Of a stretch of DNA of 64,000 nt, positions 43,370-51,753 are shown piece after piece. How positions within the stretch are numbered: the first letter of the stretch is position 1; each line of letters starts with the position of its first letter. The position numbers were made by a program, and so were the translations under genes. The notes under the pieces are model-generated. The model was not told where the DNA came from. It did no database searches and saw only the letters and a list, made by a program, of their open reading frames with translations. The DNA is from Taibaiella koreensis (GTDB lineage: Bacteria; Bacteroidota; Bacteroidia; Chitinophagales; Chitinophagaceae), in contig NZ_QVNU01000004.1 of the NCBI RefSeq assembly GCF_003545715.1, positions 186,001 through 250,000 of the forward strand, written 5' to 3'.

Positions 43370-43930
43370 CTATTTGTTGTAGGTGTTCATGGTGCGTTCT
43401 ATACCCGTAGCAGCAAAGCTTTCAATTACTTCGACCGATTTCAGTATCTTATCTTTTACATAAGGCAATTCGTCGCTGCGCCATTTGCCCAGCACAAATT
43501 CCACCTGTCTTCCTTTGGGAAAATCATTACCGATACCGAAACGCAACCTGGGATAAGCGGGTGTTCCCAGCACTTCCTGAATATCGCGCAGACCATTGTG
43601 TCCTGCATGAGAGCCGGAAGCCCTTACCCTGATGGTTTCTATGGGCAAAGCGATCTCGTCCACGATCACCAGCATATTTTCGACCGGTATCTTTTCCTTA
43701 TCCATCCAGTATTTCACGGCCTTTCCACTAAGGTTCATATAAGTAGTAGGCTTGATCACGACAAACTGCTTGCCTTTCCACTTTACTTCGGCCACATAAG
43801 CATGGCGCTCCAGCTTAAAGCTGCCACCGTGCTTGATCACGAAAGCGTCGGCCACATCAAAGCCTATATTATGGCGGGTAGCATCATATTCAGCGCCGAT
43901 ATTGCCCAGTCCGACTATCAGGTATTTCAT
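43370..43930 (-). CDS. pth: Peptidyl-tRNA hydrolase
   Basis: Pth releases tRNA from prematurely terminated peptidyl-tRNA. This 186-residue cytoplasmic enzyme starts MKYLIVGLGNIG with the active-site Asn, followed by catalytic His in ATRHNIGF, then KPTTYMNLSGKAV, VDEIALP at the site of the catalytic Asp and SHAGHNGLRDI with the second Asn. It starts 87 bases from the divergent peptide transporter and ends 3 bases before the M1 peptidase gene, with which it is probably cotranscribed. Confidence 0.96.
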   Translation of the reverse strand: MKYLIVGLGNIGAEYDATRHNIGFDVADAFVIKHGGSFKLERHAYVAEVKWKGKQFVVIKPTTYMNLSGKAVKYWMDKEKIPVENMLVIVDEIALPIETIRVRASGSHAGHNGLRDIQEVLGTPAYPRLRFGIGNDFPKGRQVEFVLGKWRSDELPYVKDKILKSVEVIESFAATGIERTMNTYNK

Positions 43931-43949
43931 ATTGCAATATTAAAGAGCG

Positions 43950-43957
43950 CAAAGGTA
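43950..43957 (-). promoter_or_regulatory. Candidate -7 element for pth
   Basis: On the minus strand this reads TACCTTTG (TAnnTTTG), 20 bases upstream of the pth start. The -33 element is not clear. Confidence 0.4.
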
Positions 43958-44017
43958 AAATGTTTCGCTCAGGCCTTCTATTGTTGTCCAGGTATTTTTA
44001 AATGCTTATTTTGCCCG

Positions 44018-45688
44018 ATGATCAAATCAGGACATATGACGCATACGGTACCGCAACGTAATCATCCCAGGGGCCTGCCTTTTCTTTTTTTCACCGAGAT
44101 GTGGGAACGTTTCGGCTATTATCTCATGCTTGGCATCTTCGTGCTCTATATGATCGATGTCGAAAAAGGCGGCATGGGTTTTCCCGATGCCAGCGCCGAC
44201 GATATCTTCGGCACCTTTATTGCCTTCACGTACCTCACGCCTTTCCTCGGGGGCTTCCTGGCCGACCGTAAGTTGGGCTATGTCAACTCCGTCTATCTCG
44301 GTGGAACCCTGATGGGTATCGGTTATATAGGGCTGGCCGTACCCGGAGTAACCAGCTTCTATACCTCGGTAGCGCTGATCATTATCGGCAATGGCTTTTT
44401 CAAACCCAGCATCTCTACCCTGCTCGGCAATCTCTATTCGGAGGAGCCTTATAAAGACAAAAAGGATGCCGGCTATAATATTTTCTATATGGGCATCAAT
44501 ATCGGCGCCTTTATCTGCAATATTATCGCGGCGTTCATGCGCAATAAGATAGGCTGGCACGCCGCCTTTATTACGGCAGGTGTTGGTATGTTCGTTGGGC
44601 TCATCATCTTTAGCATTGGGCTGAAGCATTACCGCCATGTCAATGTACTGAAACCGGCTATTCCGGGTGATATGGGTATCGGCAAGGTGCTTTCCGTCGT
44701 CTTTCTTCCGGCCCTTGCCGCAGGTGTGCTGGGCTGGGTGCTCCCCGGCAACCTGCTGGGCAGCGACAGTACCGACGCCTTTATCTGTGCCGCGATACCA
44801 GTGGTTGTTTTCTTTATTTCACTATATGTAAGAGCTACCAAAGAAGATAAGCGCCCTATTGCGGCCCTGTTGGCCATCTTTGCTGTGAGCGTGATGTTCT
44901 GGGCAGTATTCAAACAAAACGGCACCGCGCTTACCCGCTGGGCCAAATTCTATACGGACAGGCAGGTATCTGAAAGCGTCGAAAAGCCGGTAGCTGCCTT
45001 ATACCTCGCCGAAGAGGTGCCCTCATCAACTCAGACCGTAACCCGCTACGACAGCGAATTCCGCGCGGCAAAAGATGAACAGGGTAATGTTATTAAGGAA
45101 CAGGGCAAAGACATTTACTTCCGCAACGCAGCGTCGGCAAGTATACCCACCGACGGGCGGCCGGTATACCTGATGAATACGGAATTATTCCAATCGGTAA
45201 ATCCTGCCTGGGTTATTATTCTCACACCGCTGGTCGTTGCTTTCTTTGCGCTGCTGCGCCGGCGCGGTAAGGAGCCTAGTACACCATCCAAGATCGCTTT
45301 TGGCCTGCTCATATCCTCTTTATCCACACTGGTGATGGTGGCGGCCGTGTATATGGGCAACAATGGCGCCGTTAAGGTATCGCCCCTGTGGCTGATCGCC
45401 TGCTATGGCGTGATCACCATAGGCGAGCTGTTCCTTAGTCCAATGGGCCTTTCGCTGGTATCGAAGCTTAGCCCGCCACGGCTTACCGCACTGATGATGG
45501 GCGGGCTCTTCTTATCGATCTCGATCGGCAACAAGCTTTCCGGCGTACTGGCCAGCACCTGGTACAGCTACGAGAACAAAGCTCATTTCTTCCTGCTCAA
45601 CTGCGGCTTGTTGCTGGCCTCGGCAGCGATAGGCTTCGTGATGCTGCGCTGGCTCAACCGGATCATGCGGGAAAAAGGCCTGAGATAA
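44018..45688 (+). CDS. POT-family peptide/H+ symporter (first of three)
   Basis: This 556-residue inner-membrane MFS transporter of the PTR2/POT family has the proton-coupling motif EMWERFGYY near the N-terminus and PTR signature IFYMGINIGAFI. About 14 hydrophobic segments are present. An unusually long polar loop (about 310-385, SESVEKPVAALYLAEEVPSS and onward) interrupts the C-terminal half and is not found in the two neighbouring paralogues. Two starts are possible, ATG 44018 and ATG 44036; the longer is listed. It is divergent from pth. Confidence 0.9.
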   Translation: MIKSGHMTHTVPQRNHPRGLPFLFFTEMWERFGYYLMLGIFVLYMIDVEKGGMGFPDASADDIFGTFIAFTYLTPFLGGFLADRKLGYVNSVYLGGTLMGIGYIGLAVPGVTSFYTSVALIIIGNGFFKPSISTLLGNLYSEEPYKDKKDAGYNIFYMGINIGAFICNIIAAFMRNKIGWHAAFITAGVGMFVGLIIFSIGLKHYRHVNVLKPAIPGDMGIGKVLSVVFLPALAAGVLGWVLPGNLLGSDSTDAFICAAIPVVVFFISLYVRATKEDKRPIAALLAIFAVSVMFWAVFKQNGTALTRWAKFYTDRQVSESVEKPVAALYLAEEVPSSTQTVTRYDSEFRAAKDEQGNVIKEQGKDIYFRNAASASIPTDGRPVYLMNTELFQSVNPAWVIILTPLVVAFFALLRRRGKEPSTPSKIAFGLLISSLSTLVMVAAVYMGNNGAVKVSPLWLIACYGVITIGELFLSPMGLSLVSKLSPPRLTALMMGGLFLSISIGNKLSGVLASTWYSYENKAHFFLLNCGLLLASAAIGFVMLRWLNRIMREKGLR

Positions 45689-45770
45689 AGCCCGCCGTTA
45701 AACGAAATGGCCGGTTATCGGTCATAGAAAAGAGCATGGGGGAAAATTAGGGGTAATTTTCCACAGGCCT

Positions 45771-45800
45771 CTTGCTGATGCAAAAAAATAACTACCTTTC
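45771..45800 (+). promoter_or_regulatory. Candidate promoter of the second POT gene
   Basis: CTTG at 45771, an 18-base spacer and TACCTTTC at 45793 approximate TTTG-N19-TAnnTTTG, 41 bases before the start codon. Confidence 0.35.
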
Positions 45801-45840
45801 CCCACGTTTTTTATTCATAATAAAAATTTAACTACTACGA

Positions 45841-47397
45841 ATGTCTCAACCAACTACTATCGATGGACTGAACAAGGACATGCCTGCGGATATGCCACAA
45901 AGCGGCAAGGGGCATCCTAAAGGTCTCTACCTTTTGTTCTTTACCGAAATGTGGGAGCGCTTCAGCTACTATGGTATGCGCGCCATCTTCGTGCTGTTCA
46001 TGACCAAGATGCTGCTGATGACCAACCAGGATGCTTCCAATATTTACGGAAGCTATACCGGTCTGGTATACCTCACTCCCCTGCTGGGCGGTTACCTGAG
46101 CGACCGTTACCTCGGCAATCGTCGCAGCATCGTCATCGGTGGTGTTCTTATGGCCATAGGCCAGTTCCTGATGTTCCTCAGCGCCTCTACCGCAGGCGGA
46201 GCGGCCATCACCATGATGTGGGCGGGCCTTACTTTTCTCATCATTGGTAATGGTTTTTTCAAGCCGAACATCTCCAGCATGGTTGGACAGCTGTATCCCA
46301 AAGGAGACAGCCGTATCGACGGAGCATTCACTATATTTTACATGGGCATCAACCTGGGCGCCTTCTTCTCTCCCCTTATCTGCGGCAGTCTGGCCGAGAA
46401 AGTGGATTTCAAATGGGGTTTCCTCGCAGCATGTATCGGCATGATCATCGGTATCATCACCTTTGTCATGTTCAAAGGCAAGCTGCTGGTCAATAGCGAA
46501 AAGAACGGCATCGGGCTGCCGATCAAAGGTCTGGATATTAAAGGTATCAGCATGATCGTGGGCACCATTGCGCTTATCTTCTTCCTGCTCAACTTCAAAG
46601 ACCTCTTCAAATCGGATGCGGACATCATCGGGTACCTCATCTACGGCGCTATGGTCGTAATACCGGTAGCCATCCTTACCGATAAAAGCATTACATCCGA
46701 AGAACGTAGCCGTATCCTGGTGATCTTTATTCTCGCCTTCTTCGTGATCTTCTTCTGGAGCGCCTTCGAGCAGGCCGGCGCCTCGCTCACCATCTTTGCC
46801 GAGCAACAGACCAACCGCGATATTGGCAGCTGGCAAATGCCGGCCTCGTGGTTCCAGTCGGTAAACCCACTGGCGATCATAACCCTGGCACCCATTTTCT
46901 CTGTGATCTGGTCCATGCTGAGCAAGCGCAACCTGGAGCCTGCTTCTCCCCGCAAAATGGCCTACGGCTTGCTGCTGCTGTGCCTGGGCTATATCGTGAT
47001 CGCCGTGGGCGTGCATGGTGTCGACAGCAGCGTGAAGATCAGCATGTGGTGGTTGATGGCGCTGTACCTGCTGCACACCATGGGCGAGCTTTGTCTCTCC
47101 CCGATCGGTCTTTCCATGGTGTCTAAATTGTCGCCGCTGCGCTTTTCTTCCCTGCTGATGGGTACCTGGTTCCTGGCCAATGCTGCCGCCAACAAGCTGG
47201 CTGGTACGTTGAGCGCCCTGATCCCTCCCAGCGCCGAAGAGCTGGCCAAGGGCGTTAAGATCCCGCACCTGTTCGGCTATGCGATCAACAACCTCTACGA
47301 TTTCTTTATGGTGTTCATCATTATGACCGGCGTAGCTTCTGTTATCCTGTTCGTTCTAAGCGGCTCGCTGCTGAAGATGATGCGTGGCATCCGTTAA
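45841..47397 (+). CDS. POT-family peptide/H+ symporter (second of three)
   Basis: This 518-residue transporter has EMWERFSYYGMRAIFVLFM at the N-terminus and IFYMGINLGAFF as the PTR signature. Multiple membrane helices, GNGFFKPNISSMVGQLYP and a C-terminal GELCLSPIGLSMVSKLSP motif are typical of bacterial POT proteins such as DtpA/PepT. It imports di- and tripeptides with protons. The 152-base gap to the first paralogue contains its own promoter-like sequence, so it may be transcribed separately. Confidence 0.94.
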   Translation: MSQPTTIDGLNKDMPADMPQSGKGHPKGLYLLFFTEMWERFSYYGMRAIFVLFMTKMLLMTNQDASNIYGSYTGLVYLTPLLGGYLSDRYLGNRRSIVIGGVLMAIGQFLMFLSASTAGGAAITMMWAGLTFLIIGNGFFKPNISSMVGQLYPKGDSRIDGAFTIFYMGINLGAFFSPLICGSLAEKVDFKWGFLAACIGMIIGIITFVMFKGKLLVNSEKNGIGLPIKGLDIKGISMIVGTIALIFFLLNFKDLFKSDADIIGYLIYGAMVVIPVAILTDKSITSEERSRILVIFILAFFVIFFWSAFEQAGASLTIFAEQQTNRDIGSWQMPASWFQSVNPLAIITLAPIFSVIWSMLSKRNLEPASPRKMAYGLLLLCLGYIVIAVGVHGVDSSVKISMWWLMALYLLHTMGELCLSPIGLSMVSKLSPLRFSSLLMGTWFLANAAANKLAGTLSALIPPSAEELAKGVKIPHLFGYAINNLYDFFMVFIIMTGVASVILFVLSGSLLKMMRGIR

Positions 47398-47705
47398 TAT
47401 TTTTTTATCTATGATCAGGAGGCAACCTCAAAAGGAGTAAATTTTATCCTGTTCCGCCATCCGAAAGACAATAACACAACGACTCAAGCCTGTTTACATT
47501 TCGACTTCGCTCAATGTGACAGGCTTGCGTCCTTTTAAGACGGCCTGTTATCTTTATCTGAGTATCCGGATATAGGAAACAAAGTCGGTCCTTGAGCCTG
47601 TCGAAAGGACAAAGATGGTGCTTCGACAAGCTCAGCAGCCGTTATGTAGAAGCAAATTATATCCTGATAGTCACTTACCTTTAAAACACCCTCCAAAGAA
47701 CACAT
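47398..47705. other. Intergenic gap holding MITE-like repeat copy B
   Basis: This 308-base gap lies between the second and third POT genes. Copy B of the MITE-like repeat occupies 47552-47685 and ends 20 bases before the third POT gene. Nothing else was recognised. Confidence 0.7.
47552..47685. repeat. MITE-like repeat, copy B, right end truncated
   Basis: The left terminal repeat TATCCGGATATAGGAAAC (47563-47580) is identical to copy A. The right one is missing: copy B reads TATCCTGATAGTCACTT where copy A has about 14 extra bases including its right terminal repeat. The end of the repeat, CACTTACCTTTA, contains a promoter-like TACCTTTA just before the third POT gene. Confidence 0.75.
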
Positions 47706-49301
47706 ATGGACAACCGGACGCTGAGCCTGGAAGACATCCAGGATTTCAAGGGAAAATATCCCAAACAACTGTGGTACTTATTCTTTAGCGAAATGTGGGA
47801 GCGGTTCTGCTTCTATGGTATGCGCGGTATGCTCACCTTTTTCATGATCCATCAGCTGATGTTCAATGAAAAAGATGCCAACCTGCAATACGGCGCTACG
47901 CAAGCCTTTGTCTATGCCTTTACTTTTATCGGCGGCTTGTTTGCCGATAAGATCCTCGGCTTTCGCAAGTCGCTCTTCTGGGGTGGTATCCTTATGATCG
48001 TGGGCAGTTGTATTCTGGCCTATGATCCGCACAAGTTCTTTTTCCTGGGTATCAGCTTCACGATCATCGGCACCGGTTTCTTCAAGCCCAACATTTCTAC
48101 CATGGTGGGCTCGCTGTATCGGAACGACGATAGCCGCAGGGATGCCGGCTTCTCGCTGTTTTACTCGGGTATCAATATTGGTGCATTGCTGGGCGGCTAC
48201 CTTTGCGTCGCTATCGGCAAGGGCCAGGTGCTTAGCTCGGTCATACCGGCCGATCATACCTGGAACGTTGCCTTCAGCCTTGCCGCTGTCGTGATGACCA
48301 TTAGCCTGATCACGTTCATCTTTACGCAGCGTACTCTGGGGCCCATCGGCCTTTCACCGCTGCTGCCCAAACCAGTGGCCAACCAGGGCATGGAATCCGA
48401 TACTATTTTCAGTGGTGATCCTAAAGTTGCCGGTCCCGCTGCTACCGGCAAAAAACGCCAATGGTACGAATATGTGGTTTACCTGGGTTCGCTCGTATTG
48501 ATCCCCATCATTATGACCATGGTATCCAAAACAGAGTATACCAATTATTTTATGTGGACTATAGGCCCGCTAACGCTGGTATACCTGTTCTATGAGATGT
48601 CGAAATGTACAGCGGAAGAAAGGAAGAAGCTGGGCGCAGCACTTGTCTTCATCATCTTCTCTATCTTTTTCTGGGGCATCTATGAACAAAGTGGCGGGTC
48701 CCTGAGTGTATTCGCTGCCGAGAACCTGGACGATAAAGTCCTGGGCTTTCTTCACCTGGACCCCAACGGGGTGAATAACGCGGCCAATGCGCTGTTCGTG
48801 ATCATCCTGGCGCCGGTGATCGGCGTGCTCTGGCTGTGGATGAGCAAGCGTAAGATTGAGCCCAATACCGTTGTGAAATTTGGCCTGGGCTTTGTATTTC
48901 TTGCCTTGGCCTATTATGTTTTCTATGCCACACGTTTCTTTGCCGATGCCAAAGGCGTGACCTCGCTCGACGTGTTTACCGTAGCATACCTGGTGGTAAC
49001 CATAGGCGAGCTCTGCCTCTCTCCTATAGGCTTGTCTATTATGACCAAGCTGTCGCCGGGACGCCTGCAGGGTATGATGATGGGTATGTGGTTCCTGGCC
49101 AGCGCTTATGGTCAATACGTAGCCGGCCTGGTAGGTGCAGGTCTTGCCGAAGTAAAAGAAGGCAAAACCTATTCGCTGATCGAAAAGCTGCAGATCTATA
49201 CCGATGGCTATTTTATGCTGGCCCTGTACGCACTGGGCGCCGGGGTGCTGCTGATCCTTATTTCACCCATCGTAAGAAAAATGATGCAGGGGGTGAAATA
49301 A
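47706..49301 (+). CDS. POT-family peptide/H+ symporter (third of three)
   Basis: This 531-residue POT transporter has EMWERFCFYGMRGMLTFFM and LFYSGINIGALLGG. The conserved GTGFFKPNISTMVGSLY and GELCLSPIGLSIMTKLSP are present. It is more diverged from the first two than they are at the N-terminal cap (starts MDNRTLSLEDIQDFKGKYPK). It likely imports short peptides with protons; specificity is not predictable. Two hairpins follow its stop. Confidence 0.93.
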   Translation: MDNRTLSLEDIQDFKGKYPKQLWYLFFSEMWERFCFYGMRGMLTFFMIHQLMFNEKDANLQYGATQAFVYAFTFIGGLFADKILGFRKSLFWGGILMIVGSCILAYDPHKFFFLGISFTIIGTGFFKPNISTMVGSLYRNDDSRRDAGFSLFYSGINIGALLGGYLCVAIGKGQVLSSVIPADHTWNVAFSLAAVVMTISLITFIFTQRTLGPIGLSPLLPKPVANQGMESDTIFSGDPKVAGPAATGKKRQWYEYVVYLGSLVLIPIIMTMVSKTEYTNYFMWTIGPLTLVYLFYEMSKCTAEERKKLGAALVFIIFSIFFWGIYEQSGGSLSVFAAENLDDKVLGFLHLDPNGVNNAANALFVIILAPVIGVLWLWMSKRKIEPNTVVKFGLGFVFLALAYYVFYATRFFADAKGVTSLDVFTVAYLVVTIGELCLSPIGLSIMTKLSPGRLQGMMMGMWFLASAYGQYVAGLVGAGLAEVKEGKTYSLIEKLQIYTDGYFMLALYALGAGVLLILISPIVRKMMQGVK

Positions 49302-49320
49302 AAACGGGTCATTTATATTT

Positions 49321-49361
49321 AAATGCATAGAGACGTAGCATTGCTACATCTCTATGCATTT
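49321..49361. repeat. GACGTAGCA hairpin repeat, copy 1
   Basis: Arms 49321-49340 and 49342-49361 pair over 20 bases with one mismatch around a single central base. The core GACGTAGCATTGCTAC is shared with the hairpin at 52671, while the outer stems differ. It lies 20 bases after the third POT gene and may act in termination. Confidence 0.75.
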
Positions 49362-49391
49362 AAGGACATTCTGTTCCGGACATTGTCGGAA

Positions 49392-49435
49392 AAAGAACAG
49401 CCGCCGGATATAAAATTGTCCGGCGGCTGTTCTTT
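49392..49435. terminator. Bidirectional terminator between POT and ilvE
   Basis: Perfect 17-base arms (49392-49408 and 49419-49435) with a 10-base loop, GC-rich centre and A/T-rich flanks, placed between converging genes. Confidence 0.85.
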
Positions 49436-49464
49436 ATTTAAGATAAATATCGATATCCTGTAGC

Positions 49465-50535
49465 TTACACTTTAAAGCGCCAGCCGTGGGTATCGGCTAC
49501 ACGACCATAGCGAATATCGTCGAGCTGTACTTTGATCTTGGGTGAAATGCTCCAGGTGGCCACATCGGGCAGGTGCATCGTTTCTTCTTTATAAGTAAGG
49601 TCGGAGATAAACGACATCGAAGCCGCTGTACCACTGCCAAAAGCTTCCTGAAGCTTTCCATTCTTCTGCGCTTCGATCAATTCGTCGACGCTGATGGGAC
49701 GTTCTTCTACTTTAATACCGTTTTCCTGCAGCAAGGTAATAATGCTTGCCCGGGTAACGCCGGCCAGGATGGTACCACTATTCAGATCGGGCGTCAATGC
49801 AACGCCGTCTATGATGAAGAATACGTTCATGGTACCGATCTCCTGTACATATTTGTTCTCTACCGCATCGGTCCACAGGTTCTGATCATAACCCATTTTG
49901 CGCACTTCGGCCGCAGGCAGCATGCTGGCGCCATAGTTACCGGCCGCTTTAGTAAAACCGATACCGCCTTTGGCTGCCCGTACGTAATGATCCTGCACAT
50001 AAATGCGCACAGGCTTGTTGTAATAAGCGCCGGCCGGGCTGGTAATAATGGCAAAACGATAGGTATCTGAAGGGCGAACGCCAATAAACTCGTCCATGGC
50101 GATCATAAAGGGACGTATATACAGGGAGGTCTCTGCTTCGCCGGGTACCCATTCGGCATCCAACTCGATCAGCTGACGCAGGCCTTCCATGAAGATCTCT
50201 TCGGGAAGCTCGGGCATACCCATACGGTGTGCCGACACATTCAAACGCTCCCAATTGTCGTGCGGCCTGAAAACGGAGACCGATCCATCGGGTTGACGAT
50301 ATGCTTTAACACCTTCGAAGATGGCCTGACCATAATGAATGAAAGAGGTCGCAGGGCTCAGACTGAAGTCTTCGTAGGGTACGATCCCGGGAGTTTGCCA
50401 CTCCCCATCTTTATAGTCACAAACCAGCATGTGGTCGGAATATTCTTTTCCAAATACGAGATTATCCTTGGTTAAAGGATGGATCCTGCTTTTCTCCGTT
50501 TTGCGGATGTTAATGTTAAGCATAGATACATTCAT
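49465..50535 (-). CDS. ilvE: Branched-chain amino acid aminotransferase
   Basis: IlvE transfers the amino group between glutamate and the keto acids of leucine, isoleucine and valine. This 356-residue fold-type IV PLP enzyme has the Schiff-base Lys196 in GGIGFTKAAGNYG. Other marks are FIHYGQAIFEGVKAYR, RPHDNWERLN, ETSLYIRPFMIA, and EIGTMNVFFIIDG followed by the GTILAGVTRASI phosphate cup. Starts at 50535 and 50523 are both possible; the longer is listed. Cytoplasmic. Confidence 0.95.
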   Translation of the reverse strand: MNVSMLNINIRKTEKSRIHPLTKDNLVFGKEYSDHMLVCDYKDGEWQTPGIVPYEDFSLSPATSFIHYGQAIFEGVKAYRQPDGSVSVFRPHDNWERLNVSAHRMGMPELPEEIFMEGLRQLIELDAEWVPGEAETSLYIRPFMIAMDEFIGVRPSDTYRFAIITSPAGAYYNKPVRIYVQDHYVRAAKGGIGFTKAAGNYGASMLPAAEVRKMGYDQNLWTDAVENKYVQEIGTMNVFFIIDGVALTPDLNSGTILAGVTRASIITLLQENGIKVEERPISVDELIEAQKNGKLQEAFGSGTAASMSFISDLTYKEETMHLPDVATWSISPKIKVQLDDIRYGRVADTHGWRFKV

Positions 50536-50562
50536 AAATTTTACGATTTACTCAGTTTTTGA

Positions 50563-50594
50563 TTTAACTTTCTTTCTGCACTTCGCTATCTTTG
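50563..50594 (+). promoter_or_regulatory. Candidate promoter for the orphan gene and rdgB
   Basis: TTTA at 50563-50566, a 20-base spacer and TATCTTTG at 50587-50594 match the Bacteroidota -33/-7 pattern, about 60 bases before the first start codon. Confidence 0.4.
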
Positions 50595-50655
50595 ACGGTG
50601 CAAAGGAACGAAAATTTTCTCTCCTTTGATTATCAATAGAATATTTTACAATAAT

Positions 50656-51114
50656 ATGATAATGTTAAATAGTAAAAATGATAGATTTTTTAATGTTTTA
50701 TTTTCTAATAATAAAATCATTAATTATAAAGATAATTCTGAAAAAAATATTAGTGAGGAATTACTAACCATCAGAACATTAGTATTTTGCCGGCCTTTGG
50801 AAAATGTGCCGGAAGAGACAGAACAGCTGGAAAAAATATTGATTGCCTGTAAATTACAAAAAGAAGCGTATAAAGTTGTCCAAAACGTTCATTCATGGTC
50901 TTTTTACCGGAAAATAGAAAATATAAAAGAAATATTACTATTTGGTATAACTGAAAAAGACTTGAACTTAAACATACTTTTTACTGAAAATCAAATAAAT
51001 AAATTCGACAACAGGATATTCATTAAAACGGCTTCGCTGGCGACCTTGCTCAGCAATCAACAAATCAAAAATGATCTCTGGCAGAATGCATTGAAAATCC
51101 ATTTTTTATCCTAA
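50656..51114 (+). CDS. AT-rich hypothetical protein upstream of rdgB
   Basis: I do not recognise this protein. It has about 152 residues from ATG 50656 (ATG 50662 is equally possible), no signal peptide and no membrane helix. It is rich in Asn, Ile, Lys and Leu. A possible alpha/beta layout is seen: SEELLTIRTLVFCRPLENVP, LEKILIACKLQKEAYKVV, NIKEILLFGITEKDLNLNIL, FIKTASLATLLSNQQIKNDL. The coding region is much more AT-rich than its neighbours. It lies 23 bases upstream of rdgB and likely shares its transcript. A diverged lineage-specific gene is likely. Confidence 0.6.
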   Translation: MIMLNSKNDRFFNVLFSNNKIINYKDNSEKNISEELLTIRTLVFCRPLENVPEETEQLEKILIACKLQKEAYKVVQNVHSWSFYRKIENIKEILLFGITEKDLNLNILFTENQINKFDNRIFIKTASLATLLSNQQIKNDLWQNALKIHFLS

Positions 51115-51137
51115 GCCAATTTAATTACTACTTTAAA

Positions 51138-51722
51138 ATGAATTTAATTTTTGCTTCTAATAATAAAGGTAAAATAATTGAAGTTCAAACGTTAATATCA
51201 GAAAGTATTACTGTGGTTTCATTGTTAGACGCCGGGATAACGGAACCCATAGAAGAGCCCTTCGATACCTTTAGAGAGAATGCCTGGGCCAAAGCCGATT
51301 ATGTTTACCGTAAAACAGGTTTGCCTTGCTTTGCCGACGACAGCGGGCTTGTGGTTCCGGCGCTCGACGGCGCACCGGGTGTATATAGCGCCCGCTATGC
51401 CGGCGAATCCGCAAACGATGCAGCTAACAACCACAAGCTGCTACAGGCGATCGCCGGCATCGACAGGCCTGGGGCGTATTACCAGGCTGTCATTTGTTAT
51501 ATCGACAAGAACGGCGATACGCATTATTTCGACGGCCGGTGCCAGGGCTATCTTATCCATACGCCAAGGGGAAAGGGCGGCTTTGGTTACGATCCCTTAT
51601 TTGTACCGGATGGCCATACCGGTACCTTTGCCGAATTATCGCAGGACATTAAAAACGAGATCAGCCATCGCGGCGCGGCCATGCGCAGCTTTATCGCCTT
51701 CCTTGACCAAACAGAATCCTAG
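51138..51722 (+). CDS. rdgB: Non-canonical purine NTP pyrophosphatase (dITP/XTP)
   Basis: RdgB hydrolyses dITP, ITP and XTP to monophosphates and so keeps deaminated purines out of DNA and RNA. The 194-residue protein has FASNNKGKIIEV at the N-terminus for substrate binding, CFADDSGLVVPALDGAPGVYSARYA with the metal-binding Asp pair, and KGGFGYDPLFVPDG and ISHRGAAMRSF near the C-terminus. Its first ~30 codons are as AT-rich as the preceding orphan gene; composition changes sharply near 51230. Confidence 0.95.
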   Translation: MNLIFASNNKGKIIEVQTLISESITVVSLLDAGITEPIEEPFDTFRENAWAKADYVYRKTGLPCFADDSGLVVPALDGAPGVYSARYAGESANDAANNHKLLQAIAGIDRPGAYYQAVICYIDKNGDTHYFDGRCQGYLIHTPRGKGGFGYDPLFVPDGHTGTFAELSQDIKNEISHRGAAMRSFIAFLDQTES

Positions 51723-51753
51723 CCTCTCCCGGCACTGTTCAAAAATATAAGCT

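Noticed and set aside
45835-47268. A 477-codon minus-strand frame opposite the second POT transporter
   Set aside because: It is an antisense shadow. The plus-strand frame has full POT motifs and the antisense product is a His/Gln/Asp-rich sequence without family features.
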